From contig NFUV01000002.1 in the NCBI GenBank assembly GCA_002127295.1, positions 310,001 through 374,000 of the forward strand: a DNA stretch of 64,000 nucleotides, given 5' to 3'. A model generated the notes under the pieces. The model ran no database searches and had not been told where the DNA came from. It worked only from the letters and a program-made list of their open reading frames with translations. This document shows positions 9,979-19,595 of the stretch, piece by piece. Numbering within the stretch: the stretch's first letter is position 1; every line of letters starts with the position of its first letter. This DNA is from Chitinophagaceae bacterium IBVUCB2 (lineage in GTDB: Bacteria; Bacteroidota; Bacteroidia; Chitinophagales; Chitinophagaceae). The translations under genes were made by a program, and so were the position numbers.

Positions 9979-10635
9979 TTAGCTACGGGTAATGAATTCA
10001 TATAAATCGCCGGTAAAGTCTGCGGCAAAACGAATAATATTACTGTTGTCAAATTCTTCCGGCACATGCATGGTGGTAATCGCCACACAATCCATTCCTG
10101 CATTTTTGGCCGACTCAGTTCCTTTTGGCGAGTCTTCAAATACCAGGCATTCTGCTGGCAAAACATTCAACCTGTCAGCACATTTCAAAAAAGTTTCCGG
10201 GTCGGGTTTGCTGATATTCACATCATCGGCACTGACAATAGCACTGAAATATTTCCTTAGTTCCAAACCATCCAGTACAAAATCTACATTCATCATGATG
10301 GCAGCGGAACCAATAGCCATTTTAATATTGTCTTTGTAAGTATTTTCCAAAAAACTATCTAACCCATCAAGCAATTTCAGATGCGGTTTGAAGCCCTCCT
10401 GGTAAGCCTTTTCTTTTTCCACACTGATCACCTGTTTTTCTTCTTCTGTGAACCTGCCGGGGAAAATCCTGTCCAGCAATTCATGATTCTTACCATAACA
10501 CTGCAGTTTCGTTTCTTCCAGGCTGATGGAAGCACCCATACCATTCAGCAATTTGTGCCATGCATTGATATGGTAGTGCATGTCGTTGATCATGGTGCCA
10601 TTCAGGTCAAATAAAAATGTCTTGTATTTTTTCAT
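9979..10635 (-). CDS. HAD-superfamily hydrolase, beta-phosphoglucomutase-like, with DxN motif
   Basis: 218 aa cytoplasmic protein with the HAD subfamily I layout: motif I at residues 10-14, an alpha-helical C1 cap (about 16-85), Ser/Thr motif in AIGSAA, Lys in SKPDPETF, and an acidic motif VFEDSPKG. Motif I reads DLNGT rather than the usual DxDGT, so the second Asp, the general acid/base of phosphatases and phosphomutases, is Asn. Substrate is unknown; sugar-phosphate repair or a phosphatase role fits its place between GH3 and araB. The gap to GH3 (66 bases) is the widest in this operon. Confidence 0.85.
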   Translation of the reverse strand: MKKYKTFLFDLNGTMINDMHYHINAWHKLLNGMGASISLEETKLQCYGKNHELLDRIFPGRFTEEEKQVISVEKEKAYQEGFKPHLKLLDGLDSFLENTYKDNIKMAIGSAAIMMNVDFVLDGLELRKYFSAIVSADDVNISKPDPETFLKCADRLNVLPAECLVFEDSPKGTESAKNAGMDCVAITTMHVPEEFDNSNIIRFAADFTGDLYEFITRS

Positions 10636-10701
10636 GAACTAAAGTTAGCTTTCACACAATTTTCTATTTGAATTTATCTGACCATTTTAATCAAATGAGA
10701 A

Positions 10702-13332
10702 CTACTGTATCGTCAATGTTCGGCTTACTACATTACTTGTTGTTTTGTTTTTTACTCCAGGCTGACCCCCGCCAATGCTTATGGTTAATTTTTCTTTTGG
10801 TTGATATGCTTTACCCCTTTCATCAATTAGCGACAATTGTTCAGGAGTCAATTTGAAAGTAATCGTTTTGCTTTCTCCGGCTTTTAATGCAATGCGTTTA
10901 AATCCTTTTAATGTCCTCACAGGGTTAAGTCCATTTAAGTTATTGTAGGATGTATATAATTGTACTACTTCCTCTCCATTTTTTTTACCAGTATTTTTTA
11001 CAACAACAGTTACGGTTATGTTTTTACCTTTTGCAATAACTGACGGCACTTTTAAATTACTATAGGTAAAATTTGTATAACTCAATCCATAACCAAAGGG
11101 ATACAATGCTTCTCCTTTGAAATAACGATACGTTCTTCCTGTCATATCATAACTTATAAACGATGGCAGATCGCTATCACTTTTGTAAAAAGTAACAGGT
11201 AATCGTCCTGCAGGATTATAATCGCCAAATAAAACATCTGCGATAGCAGTGCCTGCACTTTGTCCGCCATACCATGCATTTACAATCGCCGGAATATTTT
11301 CACTTTCCCACGGAGTTGCAATAGCACTACCTGTCATCATTACAAAAACAACTGGTTTACCGGTTTCTTTTAATGCCTTCATAAATTCTGTTTGCACAGC
11401 CGGTAGCATAATAGAAGTACGATCACCACCATTAAAGCCGGGGTAATCCACTCGCATTTCTTCGCCTTCTAATTGGGGCGATATGCCACCAACAAAAACA
11501 ATAGCATCAGCATCTTTTACACGGTTGGTCAAGGCTGCAAAATTTGTTTTTTCAAAATTTCCTGTTCTTAATCTCACATTCGCTTTGCCATCACCTTGCC
11601 AGTACTCTAACACAATTTTGTAAACAGAATCCTTCTTTGTTTCTAACTTATAGGTTCTGGCACCCCAGCGATTGCGTTGCCATGCATTCAATATTTCTTT
11701 ACCGTTGATCAAAAAGCGGTAGCCATCATCAGCTTCTACTTCAAATGTAATATCGCCATCCTGTGTGGGGGTAAAATCGCTGCTGTATTTGGCAGAAAAA
11801 TTAGTTGCTTTCATAGCTCCAACCATGCCTTCTCCTTCTTGCCAGAAATTATCAATTTCTTTTTCTATTTGCACGGCTACTGGCTCGCCGTTCATTTCCT
11901 TATTATTAAAATACTCGGCTTTAAAGCCTTGTTTGCCTTCCCACCGGAATTGACTTTTCACATCAGCATACACTAACAATGTATCATTCGTAAAATTGAT
12001 CGCTTTCTCATACACCACTTCCGCTCCGCTACCTACTTTATCTTTTATTCCCTGCAAAGCACTTATAACCTGTGTTGGAATGCCATTATAATTGCCCAAT
12101 ACTGCAATAGAATTATCAGCGTTTGGTCCAAGGACTACAATTTTTTTCATATTCTTACTTAATGGCAACGTATTGTTCTCGTTTCTCAACAATACAATTG
12201 ATTGTTGTGCCATCTTCAACGCATGTGCTTTGTGTGCTGGTGCTTCTAATGCTGAGGCAGGTGTTTGCGCATATTTTACCATGGATGAGGGGTCAAACAT
12301 ACCCAGGCGGAAACGTATCGTAAACAATCTTCTTAAGGAAATATCTAATTGCTCTTCTTTTATCAAGCCTGTTTTAACTGCTTCTACTAAAGTTTTATAA
12401 ACGGTCTGACCACATTCCACATCTGTTCCATGCATTACAGCATCTACAGCAGACACTGTTGCATCTTTATGTGTTTTATGATAGCGAAAAAAATCATCAA
12501 TTGCCCAGCAATCACTTGTTACATACCCGGTAAATTTCCATTGCTTGCGAAGAATATCATTCATTAATAAATCACTGGCACAACAAGGTTGTGTATTCAC
12601 AGCATTGTATGCACACATTACACCAGCTACGTTTGCGTTCACAATTAATTCTTTGAAGGCAGGCAAGTAGGTATCCCATAAATCATAAGCAGAGGGATTG
12701 AAATTATCTGAGTGCCGTGACGGTTCTGGTCCACTATGCACTGCAAAATGTTTGGCACAGGCTGCTGCTTTTAAATACTTTGGATCTTCGCCCTGCAATC
12801 CCCGGACAAATGCTTTTCCCAGCATAGCAGTCAGGAATGGGTCTTCGCCGTATGTTTCTTGTCCTCTTCCCCAACGGGGATCTCTGAAAATATTAATATT
12901 GGGTGTCCAGTAGGTTAATCCAAGATAACGATCACCTGTTTTTCCTGTTTCAATTGCTTTGTTATGAATGGCTCTTCCTTCTAATGCAGAATAATCTGCC
13001 ATGCGATGCAAAGAATTAGTATCCCAGGTGGCCGCCATACCAATGGCCTGTGGAAAGGAGGTTACTTTAAATGGGGTTCTTGCTACACCATGCAGCACTT
13101 CATTCCACCATTCATACGGCAAAATTCCTAATCGTGGAATACCCGGTGTTGCATTGAGCATTTGCGCCACTTTTTCTTCCAGCGTTAAGCGACTTACAAC
13201 ATCGTTGACTCTTTTTTCAACCGGAAGCTTATGGTTCCACATGGGAAAAGCTTTATAATCCTGTGCATTTCCATACACACTGGCTAATACCAGTACAATC
13301 GTTATATATTTTTTCATCATTGTCGTCGGCAT
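10702..13332 (-). CDS. GH3 beta-xylosidase/beta-glucosidase with PA14 insert
   Basis: 876 aa exported enzyme (signal peptide ending near VYGNAQ) that releases sugars from the non-reducing end of oligosaccharides. The N-terminal TIM barrel includes RWGRGQETYGEDPFL, KHFAVHSGPE and the nucleophile Asp in YVTSDCWAID. The second domain is interrupted by a PA14 domain (about 450-590; AEYFNNKEMNGE, VEADDGYRFLING, VRLRTGNF). A fibronectin-III-like domain closes the protein (YTNFTYSNL to the end). In this operon the likely substrate is xylo-oligosaccharide, but GH3 specificity cannot be read from sequence alone. Start: Met codons 5 and 6 residues downstream are also possible. The gene begins 4 bases after GH43. 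Confidence 0.93.
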   Translation of the reverse strand: MPTTMMKKYITIVLVLASVYGNAQDYKAFPMWNHKLPVEKRVNDVVSRLTLEEKVAQMLNATPGIPRLGILPYEWWNEVLHGVARTPFKVTSFPQAIGMAATWDTNSLHRMADYSALEGRAIHNKAIETGKTGDRYLGLTYWTPNINIFRDPRWGRGQETYGEDPFLTAMLGKAFVRGLQGEDPKYLKAAACAKHFAVHSGPEPSRHSDNFNPSAYDLWDTYLPAFKELIVNANVAGVMCAYNAVNTQPCCASDLLMNDILRKQWKFTGYVTSDCWAIDDFFRYHKTHKDATVSAVDAVMHGTDVECGQTVYKTLVEAVKTGLIKEEQLDISLRRLFTIRFRLGMFDPSSMVKYAQTPASALEAPAHKAHALKMAQQSIVLLRNENNTLPLSKNMKKIVVLGPNADNSIAVLGNYNGIPTQVISALQGIKDKVGSGAEVVYEKAINFTNDTLLVYADVKSQFRWEGKQGFKAEYFNNKEMNGEPVAVQIEKEIDNFWQEGEGMVGAMKATNFSAKYSSDFTPTQDGDITFEVEADDGYRFLINGKEILNAWQRNRWGARTYKLETKKDSVYKIVLEYWQGDGKANVRLRTGNFEKTNFAALTNRVKDADAIVFVGGISPQLEGEEMRVDYPGFNGGDRTSIMLPAVQTEFMKALKETGKPVVFVMMTGSAIATPWESENIPAIVNAWYGGQSAGTAIADVLFGDYNPAGRLPVTFYKSDSDLPSFISYDMTGRTYRYFKGEALYPFGYGLSYTNFTYSNLKVPSVIAKGKNITVTVVVKNTGKKNGEEVVQLYTSYNNLNGLNPVRTLKGFKRIALKAGESKTITFKLTPEQLSLIDERGKAYQPKEKLTISIGGGQPGVKNKTTSNVVSRTLTIQ

Positions 13333-13336
13333 TTAG

Positions 13337-14377
13337 TTATTGTGATTTGTAAGGATCTATTGTTTGGATGAAACCATTTTCATCGTATGTTATTTCTGTG
13401 ACTTTTACACTTCGTAAATGTGTAACGCCTTTTGATAAACTGGAGTCATGGTAAAATAAATACCATTTGCGATCAAATTCGCAAATGGAATGGTGTGAGG
13501 TCCATCCAACAACGGGGTTTAAAATTATTCCTGCATATTTGAACGGGCCGTATGGATTATCTCCAATAGCATAACATATATAATGTGTATCGCCAGTTGA
13601 ATAGCTGAAATAGTATTTGCCGTTGTATTTATGCATCCAGCTTGCTTCAAAGAAACGGCGATCCGTATCTCCGGCAAGCAACGGACTCCCATCTTCGTCC
13701 GTAATGATCAAATTCTTTGGTGTTTCAGTAAATGCCAACAGATCATTGGAGAGCTTTACAACTTTTGCGCACAAAGCTGGTTCGTTATCTTTTGGTAAGA
13801 AAGCAACGGGGCTTTCTGGTTGTTGGCTTTTAAAACTGCCGGTTCTCCAGCGTTGTAACTGGCCACCCCAAATTCCGCCAAAGTACATATAGTAATTGCT
13901 GTCCTCATCTTTAAAAACAGCTGGATCAATAGAAAAACTTCCTTGGATAGCTTCGGGTTGTGCTGTAAATGGACCAACAGGTGATTTGCTTGTGGCTACT
14001 CCAATGCGAAAGATGTCATCATGATCTTTTGCCGGAAAGAATAAATAGTAAGTGCCATCTTTCTCCGCAGCATCGGGTGCCCACATTTGTTTATTGGCCC
14101 AGGGTACATCTTTAACATGAAGAGCAACACCATTATCTACCGCTTCGCTTTCGGGAGTGTCCATGGACAGTACATGATAATCTTCCATAGCAAAATGACT
14201 TCCCAAATCATCAAACGCATCACCAGCATCTATATCATGTGATGGATAGATATAAATTTTTCCATTGAACACATGTGCTGATGGATCGGCTGTATAAATA
14301 TCTTTAATAAGCGGCTGTGAAATGGCACGATGATTCAACTTGTCAAAATCAATATGGTCAATCGGATCTTCTGGCAT
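13337..14377 (-). CDS. GH43 beta-xylosidase/alpha-L-arabinofuranosidase
   Basis: 346 aa five-bladed propeller glycosidase. The three catalytic acids are visible: Asp31 in YTADPSAHV (base), Asp151 in FSIDPAVF (pKa modulator) and Glu244 in FFEASWMH (acid). MWAPDAAEKDGTYYLFFPA and HHSICEFDRKWYLFYHD are further GH43 blocks. No signal peptide is seen at the chosen start, so it is predicted to be cytoplasmic, where it would cut imported oligosaccharides. That fits its place right after the GPH symporter. Exact specificity (xylosidase or arabinofuranosidase) is open. Confidence 0.93.
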   Translation of the reverse strand: MPEDPIDHIDFDKLNHRAISQPLIKDIYTADPSAHVFNGKIYIYPSHDIDAGDAFDDLGSHFAMEDYHVLSMDTPESEAVDNGVALHVKDVPWANKQMWAPDAAEKDGTYYLFFPAKDHDDIFRIGVATSKSPVGPFTAQPEAIQGSFSIDPAVFKDEDSNYYMYFGGIWGGQLQRWRTGSFKSQQPESPVAFLPKDNEPALCAKVVKLSNDLLAFTETPKNLIITDEDGSPLLAGDTDRRFFEASWMHKYNGKYYFSYSTGDTHYICYAIGDNPYGPFKYAGIILNPVVGWTSHHSICEFDRKWYLFYHDSSLSKGVTHLRSVKVTEITYDENGFIQTIDPYKSQ

Positions 14378-14411
14378 TTTTAAGTTATAAGTTTGTGGGT
14401 ATAATTTTTAG

Positions 14412-15854
14412 TTAAGCACTACGACGCAGTTTTAAATCGCTTTCAATCTGTACTTCCATTTTTTTATTGATCTTATAAAAGAAAAGCAAGGCAGCACCCA
14501 CTAAAAATGGAATAGCTGGATAAATGCTCACCAACAGTTTAGAAGCATTTACGGCTGTTGCTGTTTGGCCGCTGGTACTGTTCGGTATATAATCATATAT
14601 TCCCAATATCCAGGTAAGTAATGAACTTCCAATAGTCAATCCGGCCTTTAAACCCACCATCATCGCTGAGAAAATAATTGCTGTAGCTCTTCGATTGTTT
14701 TTCCATTCGCTGTAATCTGCTACGTCTGCTATCATAGCCCATAATAATGGAATAGTTATACCATAGAAAAATCCGTGTAGTATTTGCGATGTAAACATTA
14801 ATCCTGTTGACTTCGCTGGAAAGAAATAAAAGATAAGAATAAAAAATGTGGAGATGACCAGTGCGATACCAAACACATCTCTTTTACCGTATTTATCTGC
14901 TAAAGGTTTTGATAAGGTGATACCAATTATCATGAATAAGATTCCACCGGCATTGAAAAGTCCAAAGCCTGCTGATACAGGATCTTCTCCAAAGAAATTC
15001 ATACCAATTCGGGATAAAGCATCTGTAACTGGAATGATAAATTTGGTAAGGCTTTCTTTATCTACATAATTTTCGAAGTAATAAACGTAACCGCCACCTT
15101 TCATTGCCAATGTAATAAATACAAGGGTGGTCAATAGTAACATAATGAACCATGGTTTGTTCTTTTTCAAATCACCTAAGTCTTCGCTCAAGCTTGATTT
15201 TTGTTCAGGCTTTGGGACAATTCTTTCTTTAGTGGTTAGAAAAGTTATGATCAGCATAACTGTTCCTATAATGGCCAGCCATGTCATCACTTTTTCAATA
15301 CCAGCTGCTTTGTCGCCATTCCCGGCAGAGATTATGATCGAGTACATAAAAACCTGTACAAAGAATTGTGCAAACATTACCGCAACAAAACGATAGGCCG
15401 ACATGCTGTTTCGTTCTTTCATGTCGCCAGTAATTACACCACTTAATGCAGAGTAAGGAAGGTTGTTTGCTGCATAAAATAGAAGGAGTAAAGTATAAGT
15501 TACAACTGCGTAAATCACTTTCCCTTTGTATGAAAAATCGGGAGTACTAAATGCGAGTAGTGCTATTACACCAAGCGGAATGGCTGTCCACAATATCCAT
15601 GGTCTGAATTTTCCCCACCTCGAATTAGTTCTGTCTGCCAAAGCACCAACTATTGGATTAAATGCAAAGGCAGCAATAAGTCCTACAGTAAGTGTAATGG
15701 CAGAAGCATGTTTTGCATCGAGCCCATAAATATCAGTATAGAAATAGGCAAGGTAGGTCACCAGTGTTTGAAATACAAGGTTAGCTGCTAAATCGCCAAG
15801 ACTATAGCCTATCTTTTCAAATACCGTTAATTTCTGTGAAGCGTTAGTACTCAT
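14412..15854 (-). CDS. GPH-family glycoside-cation symporter
   Basis: 480 aa inner-membrane protein with about 12 hydrophobic segments. It resembles MelB/XynP-type sodium or proton symporters: N-terminal EKIGYSLGDLAANLVFQT, GALADRTNSRWGKFRPWILW between the second and third helices, and a central TLVFITLAMKGGGYVYYFENY. XynP-like members import xylosides, which fits the flanking GH10 and GH43 genes. It would carry xylo-oligosaccharides, or aldouronic acids after deglucuronidation, across the inner membrane. The gap to GH10 is 22 bases. Confidence 0.93.
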   Translation of the reverse strand: MSTNASQKLTVFEKIGYSLGDLAANLVFQTLVTYLAYFYTDIYGLDAKHASAITLTVGLIAAFAFNPIVGALADRTNSRWGKFRPWILWTAIPLGVIALLAFSTPDFSYKGKVIYAVVTYTLLLLFYAANNLPYSALSGVITGDMKERNSMSAYRFVAVMFAQFFVQVFMYSIIISAGNGDKAAGIEKVMTWLAIIGTVMLIITFLTTKERIVPKPEQKSSLSEDLGDLKKNKPWFIMLLLTTLVFITLAMKGGGYVYYFENYVDKESLTKFIIPVTDALSRIGMNFFGEDPVSAGFGLFNAGGILFMIIGITLSKPLADKYGKRDVFGIALVISTFFILIFYFFPAKSTGLMFTSQILHGFFYGITIPLLWAMIADVADYSEWKNNRRATAIIFSAMMVGLKAGLTIGSSLLTWILGIYDYIPNSTSGQTATAVNASKLLVSIYPAIPFLVGAALLFFYKINKKMEVQIESDLKLRRSA

Positions 15855-15876
15855 GTTGTAGATTGGGTTTAAAAAA

Positions 15877-17010
15877 TCAGAAGCCTTTTTTTTCGTTCTT
15901 TTTTGTTTCTATCACTTTATAAAATGCAGGCTTTGGTTGTAATGCTCTGTCAAATAATAACGGATGATTGGTTCTTCCTCTTACCGGCCAGCCATTCAAC
16001 CAACTCTGACCATCATCTACACCCCAGAAAGTTACTCTTGTTATTTTGTCTTTATGCTTTAAGAAAAGATTGAATAAGGCTGCATAATCATTGGCTAATT
16101 GTTGTTGTACGCTATCGGGCAACCCGTTAACGTATGGATTTAATGAGGGGTCTTCTTTCATCCGCTGGCTTACATCGGCTCCGGAAAAATTCCTGGGTAA
16201 CACTTCAATGTCTACTTCGGTGAACATTACTTTTAATCCTAATGCTGAGTATTCCAAAATACTTGCTTCAATATCTTTAAATGGAACCTTGCCTGCATGC
16301 CAATGCCCTTGAATACCTACGCCATCAATGCGAACTCCGGCAGCTTGTACTTTTTTTACTAATGCAATACATCCTGCCCGTTTAGCTGGTTGTTCATTAT
16401 TGTAATCGTTGTAATAAAGTTCGGTATTAGGTGATGCGGCAGCGGCCAAACGGAATGCTTCAGTTACAAAATTATCGCCCAGCCTATCTAAGAAAATAGA
16501 TTTACGCATAGTGCCATCTTCATTAAGTGCTTCGTTCACCACATCCCAGGAAAATATTTTTCCGCTGTAACGACCAGCTACCGTATTGATGTGATTGCTG
16601 AAAAAGGTTTTAAATGAATCCACATTTTTAATATTTCTTGCAAAAGCCGGTAACTGGCTATGCCAGACAAGTGTATGTCCATTAATTTTTATATTATTTT
16701 TTTCACCGTATTCGATCATTTTGTCGGCAACCGTAAAATCATATTTATCCCATTGCGGGTGAATGATCTCCGCTTTCATAATATTTTCTGGCGTAGCCAT
16801 ATTGAATTGCTGTTTTATCAATGCATCAACCTTTGCATCTTTTTCTTCAATTTGTGCGGTATTTAAAGCAGTTCCTATAGCGAAGTCATTTTTAAATATT
16901 TCTTTTAAAGAAGGGATTGGTTGTGTAGCTGAATTTTTTTGACTGCTTGCACAAGAAGACAGCAATAAACTTGTGGCACATAGTACAGGAATAAAAAATC
17001 GTTTTATCAT
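15877..17010 (-). CDS. GH10 endo-1,4-beta-xylanase (lipoprotein)
   Basis: Endoxylanase that cuts the xylan backbone. The start was set at 17010, 4 bases after the GH115 stop. The frame stays open to 17076, but the extra 22 residues precede a clear lipoprotein signal (MIKRFFIP to SLLLSSC) and overlap GH115. From this start the protein is 377 aa. GH10 marks: GHTLVWHSQLP, acid/base Glu in WDVVNEAL, YYNDYN, GIQGHWH and nucleophile Glu in VMFTEVDIEV, with FWGVDDGQSWLN near the end. There is no carbohydrate-binding module. As a lipoprotein it is probably anchored at the outer membrane, possibly facing outward. Confidence 0.97.
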   Translation of the reverse strand: MIKRFFIPVLCATSLLLSSCASSQKNSATQPIPSLKEIFKNDFAIGTALNTAQIEEKDAKVDALIKQQFNMATPENIMKAEIIHPQWDKYDFTVADKMIEYGEKNNIKINGHTLVWHSQLPAFARNIKNVDSFKTFFSNHINTVAGRYSGKIFSWDVVNEALNEDGTMRKSIFLDRLGDNFVTEAFRLAAAASPNTELYYNDYNNEQPAKRAGCIALVKKVQAAGVRIDGVGIQGHWHAGKVPFKDIEASILEYSALGLKVMFTEVDIEVLPRNFSGADVSQRMKEDPSLNPYVNGLPDSVQQQLANDYAALFNLFLKHKDKITRVTFWGVDDGQSWLNGWPVRGRTNHPLLFDRALQPKPAFYKVIETKKNEKKGF

Positions 17011-17014
17011 TATT

Positions 17015-19585
17015 TTATTTTTTCTGTTGATACAATGTTTCAGGCGGACCCAGAAAGCTTTGTTTGACAGCTCCAAAATCCAAAACTATTTTTTGCAACA
17101 CCACTGCCGGACTTACTACCCAATATTTCACCGTATGCTTACCCGGTTGCAGTAGTTTATGTTTACTTGATTTAATGATTATGCTTTCGGCTACCCATTT
17201 GTTCCAGATGCCACTGATGCTGTTTTTATCTTCTTTGTTGATGCTGAAAATTTGTGGTGTTTCATCGTCAATTGAAATGGCATATTGCAAACCTTCTACC
17301 GCATTGTGAAAATTTAAAGTCGGAGAGAAGTAGCAATTTATGGTTACACTGTCTTTGCTATAAGTATATATCTGATATTGAAGATGTGCTGATGAGCCAC
17401 CCGGTTTTTGTTGATTAGCAGTAACAGGGAAGCTTGTGATAGCAGAGCCTGTTCTCCCATGATCGGGTAAAATTTTCCAGGTGATGCCATTGGTATTAAC
17501 TGCTTTTGTGAAATGATTGGCTTCTATAGAGACATAATTATCATTTTCATAAAATATGTTTTTATTGGTAAGATTATGAATTTTCTTATCATAATATGTA
17601 TTTGCAATAACCGTCGAATCATTCAGATTAGTAGCTGAATCTTTTGGCAGATATTTTACTTCTGGCATTTTTTGCTTTGCAGGTTGCTGCCAATAAGTAT
17701 AGCCAATATGTGTCTGGCTCATCATATGATTCCACTTGCCATTGTTCAATTGATGATAGGCAAGAGTGATTAATGAATCGTTTATGTATAGTTGATTTAC
17801 TTTATCTGCATATAGATTGGCTTCTTCCCATTTATTTTTATAGGCTTCCTTGTTAAGCGCCACGTTGTAATACATTTCATTCAGGTTAGCGCAGGCTTTT
17901 ATTGGATGTAGTACCAATTGAAAGAAGGCATCCCTGTATTGAGCCGGGAGTTGGCTATTTACTTTTTCTGCTCTTGTAAGTAAATTGTTGTAATCAGTTA
18001 CAACATTATTCCATTCATTATAATTTAAACTATAGGTATTTGCATCCAGCAGTTCTGGTTTTCTTCGTCCATTATATTTAGCGTAGCCAGCCAACAGTTC
18101 TGCAATTTCTTTTGCATAAGCTTTACCAAAATTATCTGTTGCCCATTGTTGGGAATATTTTTGCAGATCATCAGCATCAATTTTTTCCGGATTCCATGCA
18201 TAATCTAAAAAGAAAGAAATTGGGAATTCCATGGGTTTTATATCTCCAACATTTACGATCCATATGTCTTTTACATTATGCTGCCATGCCAGGTGCATTT
18301 GCTCCCATATCCTCGGAAGCGGATTTGTATTAAGCCATTTATAATTTCTGGGTCCACCCACATAATCAAAATGATAATAAATTCCGTAGCCGCCCTTTCT
18401 TGGTGCATCGGTAAGCTTTGGGAGTTTTCTTAAGTTGCCCCAGTTGTCGTCACATAATAGCAATGTAACATCATCCGGTACCCGCATTCCTTTATCATAA
18501 TAATCCTGTACTTCTTTATACAATGCCCATAGCTGTGGTGTTTGCGAAGCAGGTTTGCCGGTAACATCGGCGATGATCTCCCGTTGATCTTTTACAATTC
18601 TCTCTAACAGTGCAGTTGCAGTTTCTCTCGACATGGGTTCATCACCATCGCCCCTCATTCCTACACTCACAATTTTTTCATTCCAGGCTCTTTCCATGCC
18701 GCTTTTCCAAAATTCTTTTAATCCTTTTTCAGTGCTGTCATAATTCCATTTTTGTTTGTTGCCATACCTTCTCCATTCGTCATGTGCTCTCATTAGTGGT
18801 TCGTGGTGAGAGGTGCCGATCACTATGCCATATTCATCTGCTGTTTTAATATTTAATGAATCATCATCATAAAATGCATTGCCCCACATGGCAGGCCAGA
18901 TATAGTTGCCTTTCAACCGCAGGAGGAGTTCAAAAACCTTTTCGTAAAATTTATGATTGAAGCCGCCAAATTTTTCCCTACTCCAGTTAGAAAGGGCAGG
19001 GGCTTCATCATTAATAAAAATGCCACGGTATTTTACCCTGGGCAGATCAGTGACAGAAGTGTTTTTATTAATGTAAATCGTCTCTTTCTTTTTAACAGGT
19101 ACATCTGCCCACCAATACCAGGGTGAAACACCGATTTGCTTGGATAATTCAAATACACCATAAGCGATTCCTCTTCTGTCGCTGCCGGTAATTACAATTG
19201 CATTTGCGATGCCACTAAATGGATTGCCGATGGTTTGAATTGTGTAGGCTTCCCATTTATTAGTAAGCGAAGCCGATTTTATTTTATTTGTTTTTATCAA
19301 TGCCTGGATAAGCGATGATTTCTCCAGGGAACCAATTATGATAACTGTTGTTGCTTTATTCGGAAGACTGGACTGTAGTATTGGTTTGTTATCAGTAATT
19401 GCTTCTATATCTTTTTGTAAAAAACCAGCTGCCAATTGAACCAATGAAAGATCATCAGTATCCACACAGATAACACTATTGCCCAATGCAAATGTATTGG
19501 CAGATAATTTTTCTCCAGTTATTTGTTGACTTGTGGCAGCAAATACAAGAAAAATGAAATACAATGTTATAAAGCAACTTTTCAT
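17015..19585 (-). CDS. GH115 xylan alpha-1,2-glucuronidase
   Basis: Large exported enzyme (856 aa from this start; signal ending FVFAATSQQ) that removes 4-O-methyl-glucuronic acid from internal as well as terminal xylose residues. The start at 19585 gives a 10-base gap after the SDR gene. The frame is open to 19663, but that adds 26 residues upstream of the signal and overlaps SDR. GH115 signatures: YRGIFINDEAPALSNWS, NYIWPAMWGNAF, LLCDDNWGNLRKLP, and GIYYHFDYVGGPRNYKWLNT. A C-terminal domain (about 700-856) probably binds carbohydrate. Paired with GH67 in one operon, it covers substituents that GH67 cannot reach. Confidence 0.95.
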   Translation of the reverse strand: MKSCFITLYFIFLVFAATSQQITGEKLSANTFALGNSVICVDTDDLSLVQLAAGFLQKDIEAITDNKPILQSSLPNKATTVIIIGSLEKSSLIQALIKTNKIKSASLTNKWEAYTIQTIGNPFSGIANAIVITGSDRRGIAYGVFELSKQIGVSPWYWWADVPVKKKETIYINKNTSVTDLPRVKYRGIFINDEAPALSNWSREKFGGFNHKFYEKVFELLLRLKGNYIWPAMWGNAFYDDDSLNIKTADEYGIVIGTSHHEPLMRAHDEWRRYGNKQKWNYDSTEKGLKEFWKSGMERAWNEKIVSVGMRGDGDEPMSRETATALLERIVKDQREIIADVTGKPASQTPQLWALYKEVQDYYDKGMRVPDDVTLLLCDDNWGNLRKLPKLTDAPRKGGYGIYYHFDYVGGPRNYKWLNTNPLPRIWEQMHLAWQHNVKDIWIVNVGDIKPMEFPISFFLDYAWNPEKIDADDLQKYSQQWATDNFGKAYAKEIAELLAGYAKYNGRRKPELLDANTYSLNYNEWNNVVTDYNNLLTRAEKVNSQLPAQYRDAFFQLVLHPIKACANLNEMYYNVALNKEAYKNKWEEANLYADKVNQLYINDSLITLAYHQLNNGKWNHMMSQTHIGYTYWQQPAKQKMPEVKYLPKDSATNLNDSTVIANTYYDKKIHNLTNKNIFYENDNYVSIEANHFTKAVNTNGITWKILPDHGRTGSAITSFPVTANQQKPGGSSAHLQYQIYTYSKDSVTINCYFSPTLNFHNAVEGLQYAISIDDETPQIFSINKEDKNSISGIWNKWVAESIIIKSSKHKLLQPGKHTVKYWVVSPAVVLQKIVLDFGAVKQSFLGPPETLYQQKK

Positions 19586-19595
19586 TTCGTTCAAT

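Noticed and set aside
17011-17076. Upstream extension of the GH10 gene
   Set aside because: Adds 22 residues before a clear lipoprotein signal and overlaps the GH115 stop.
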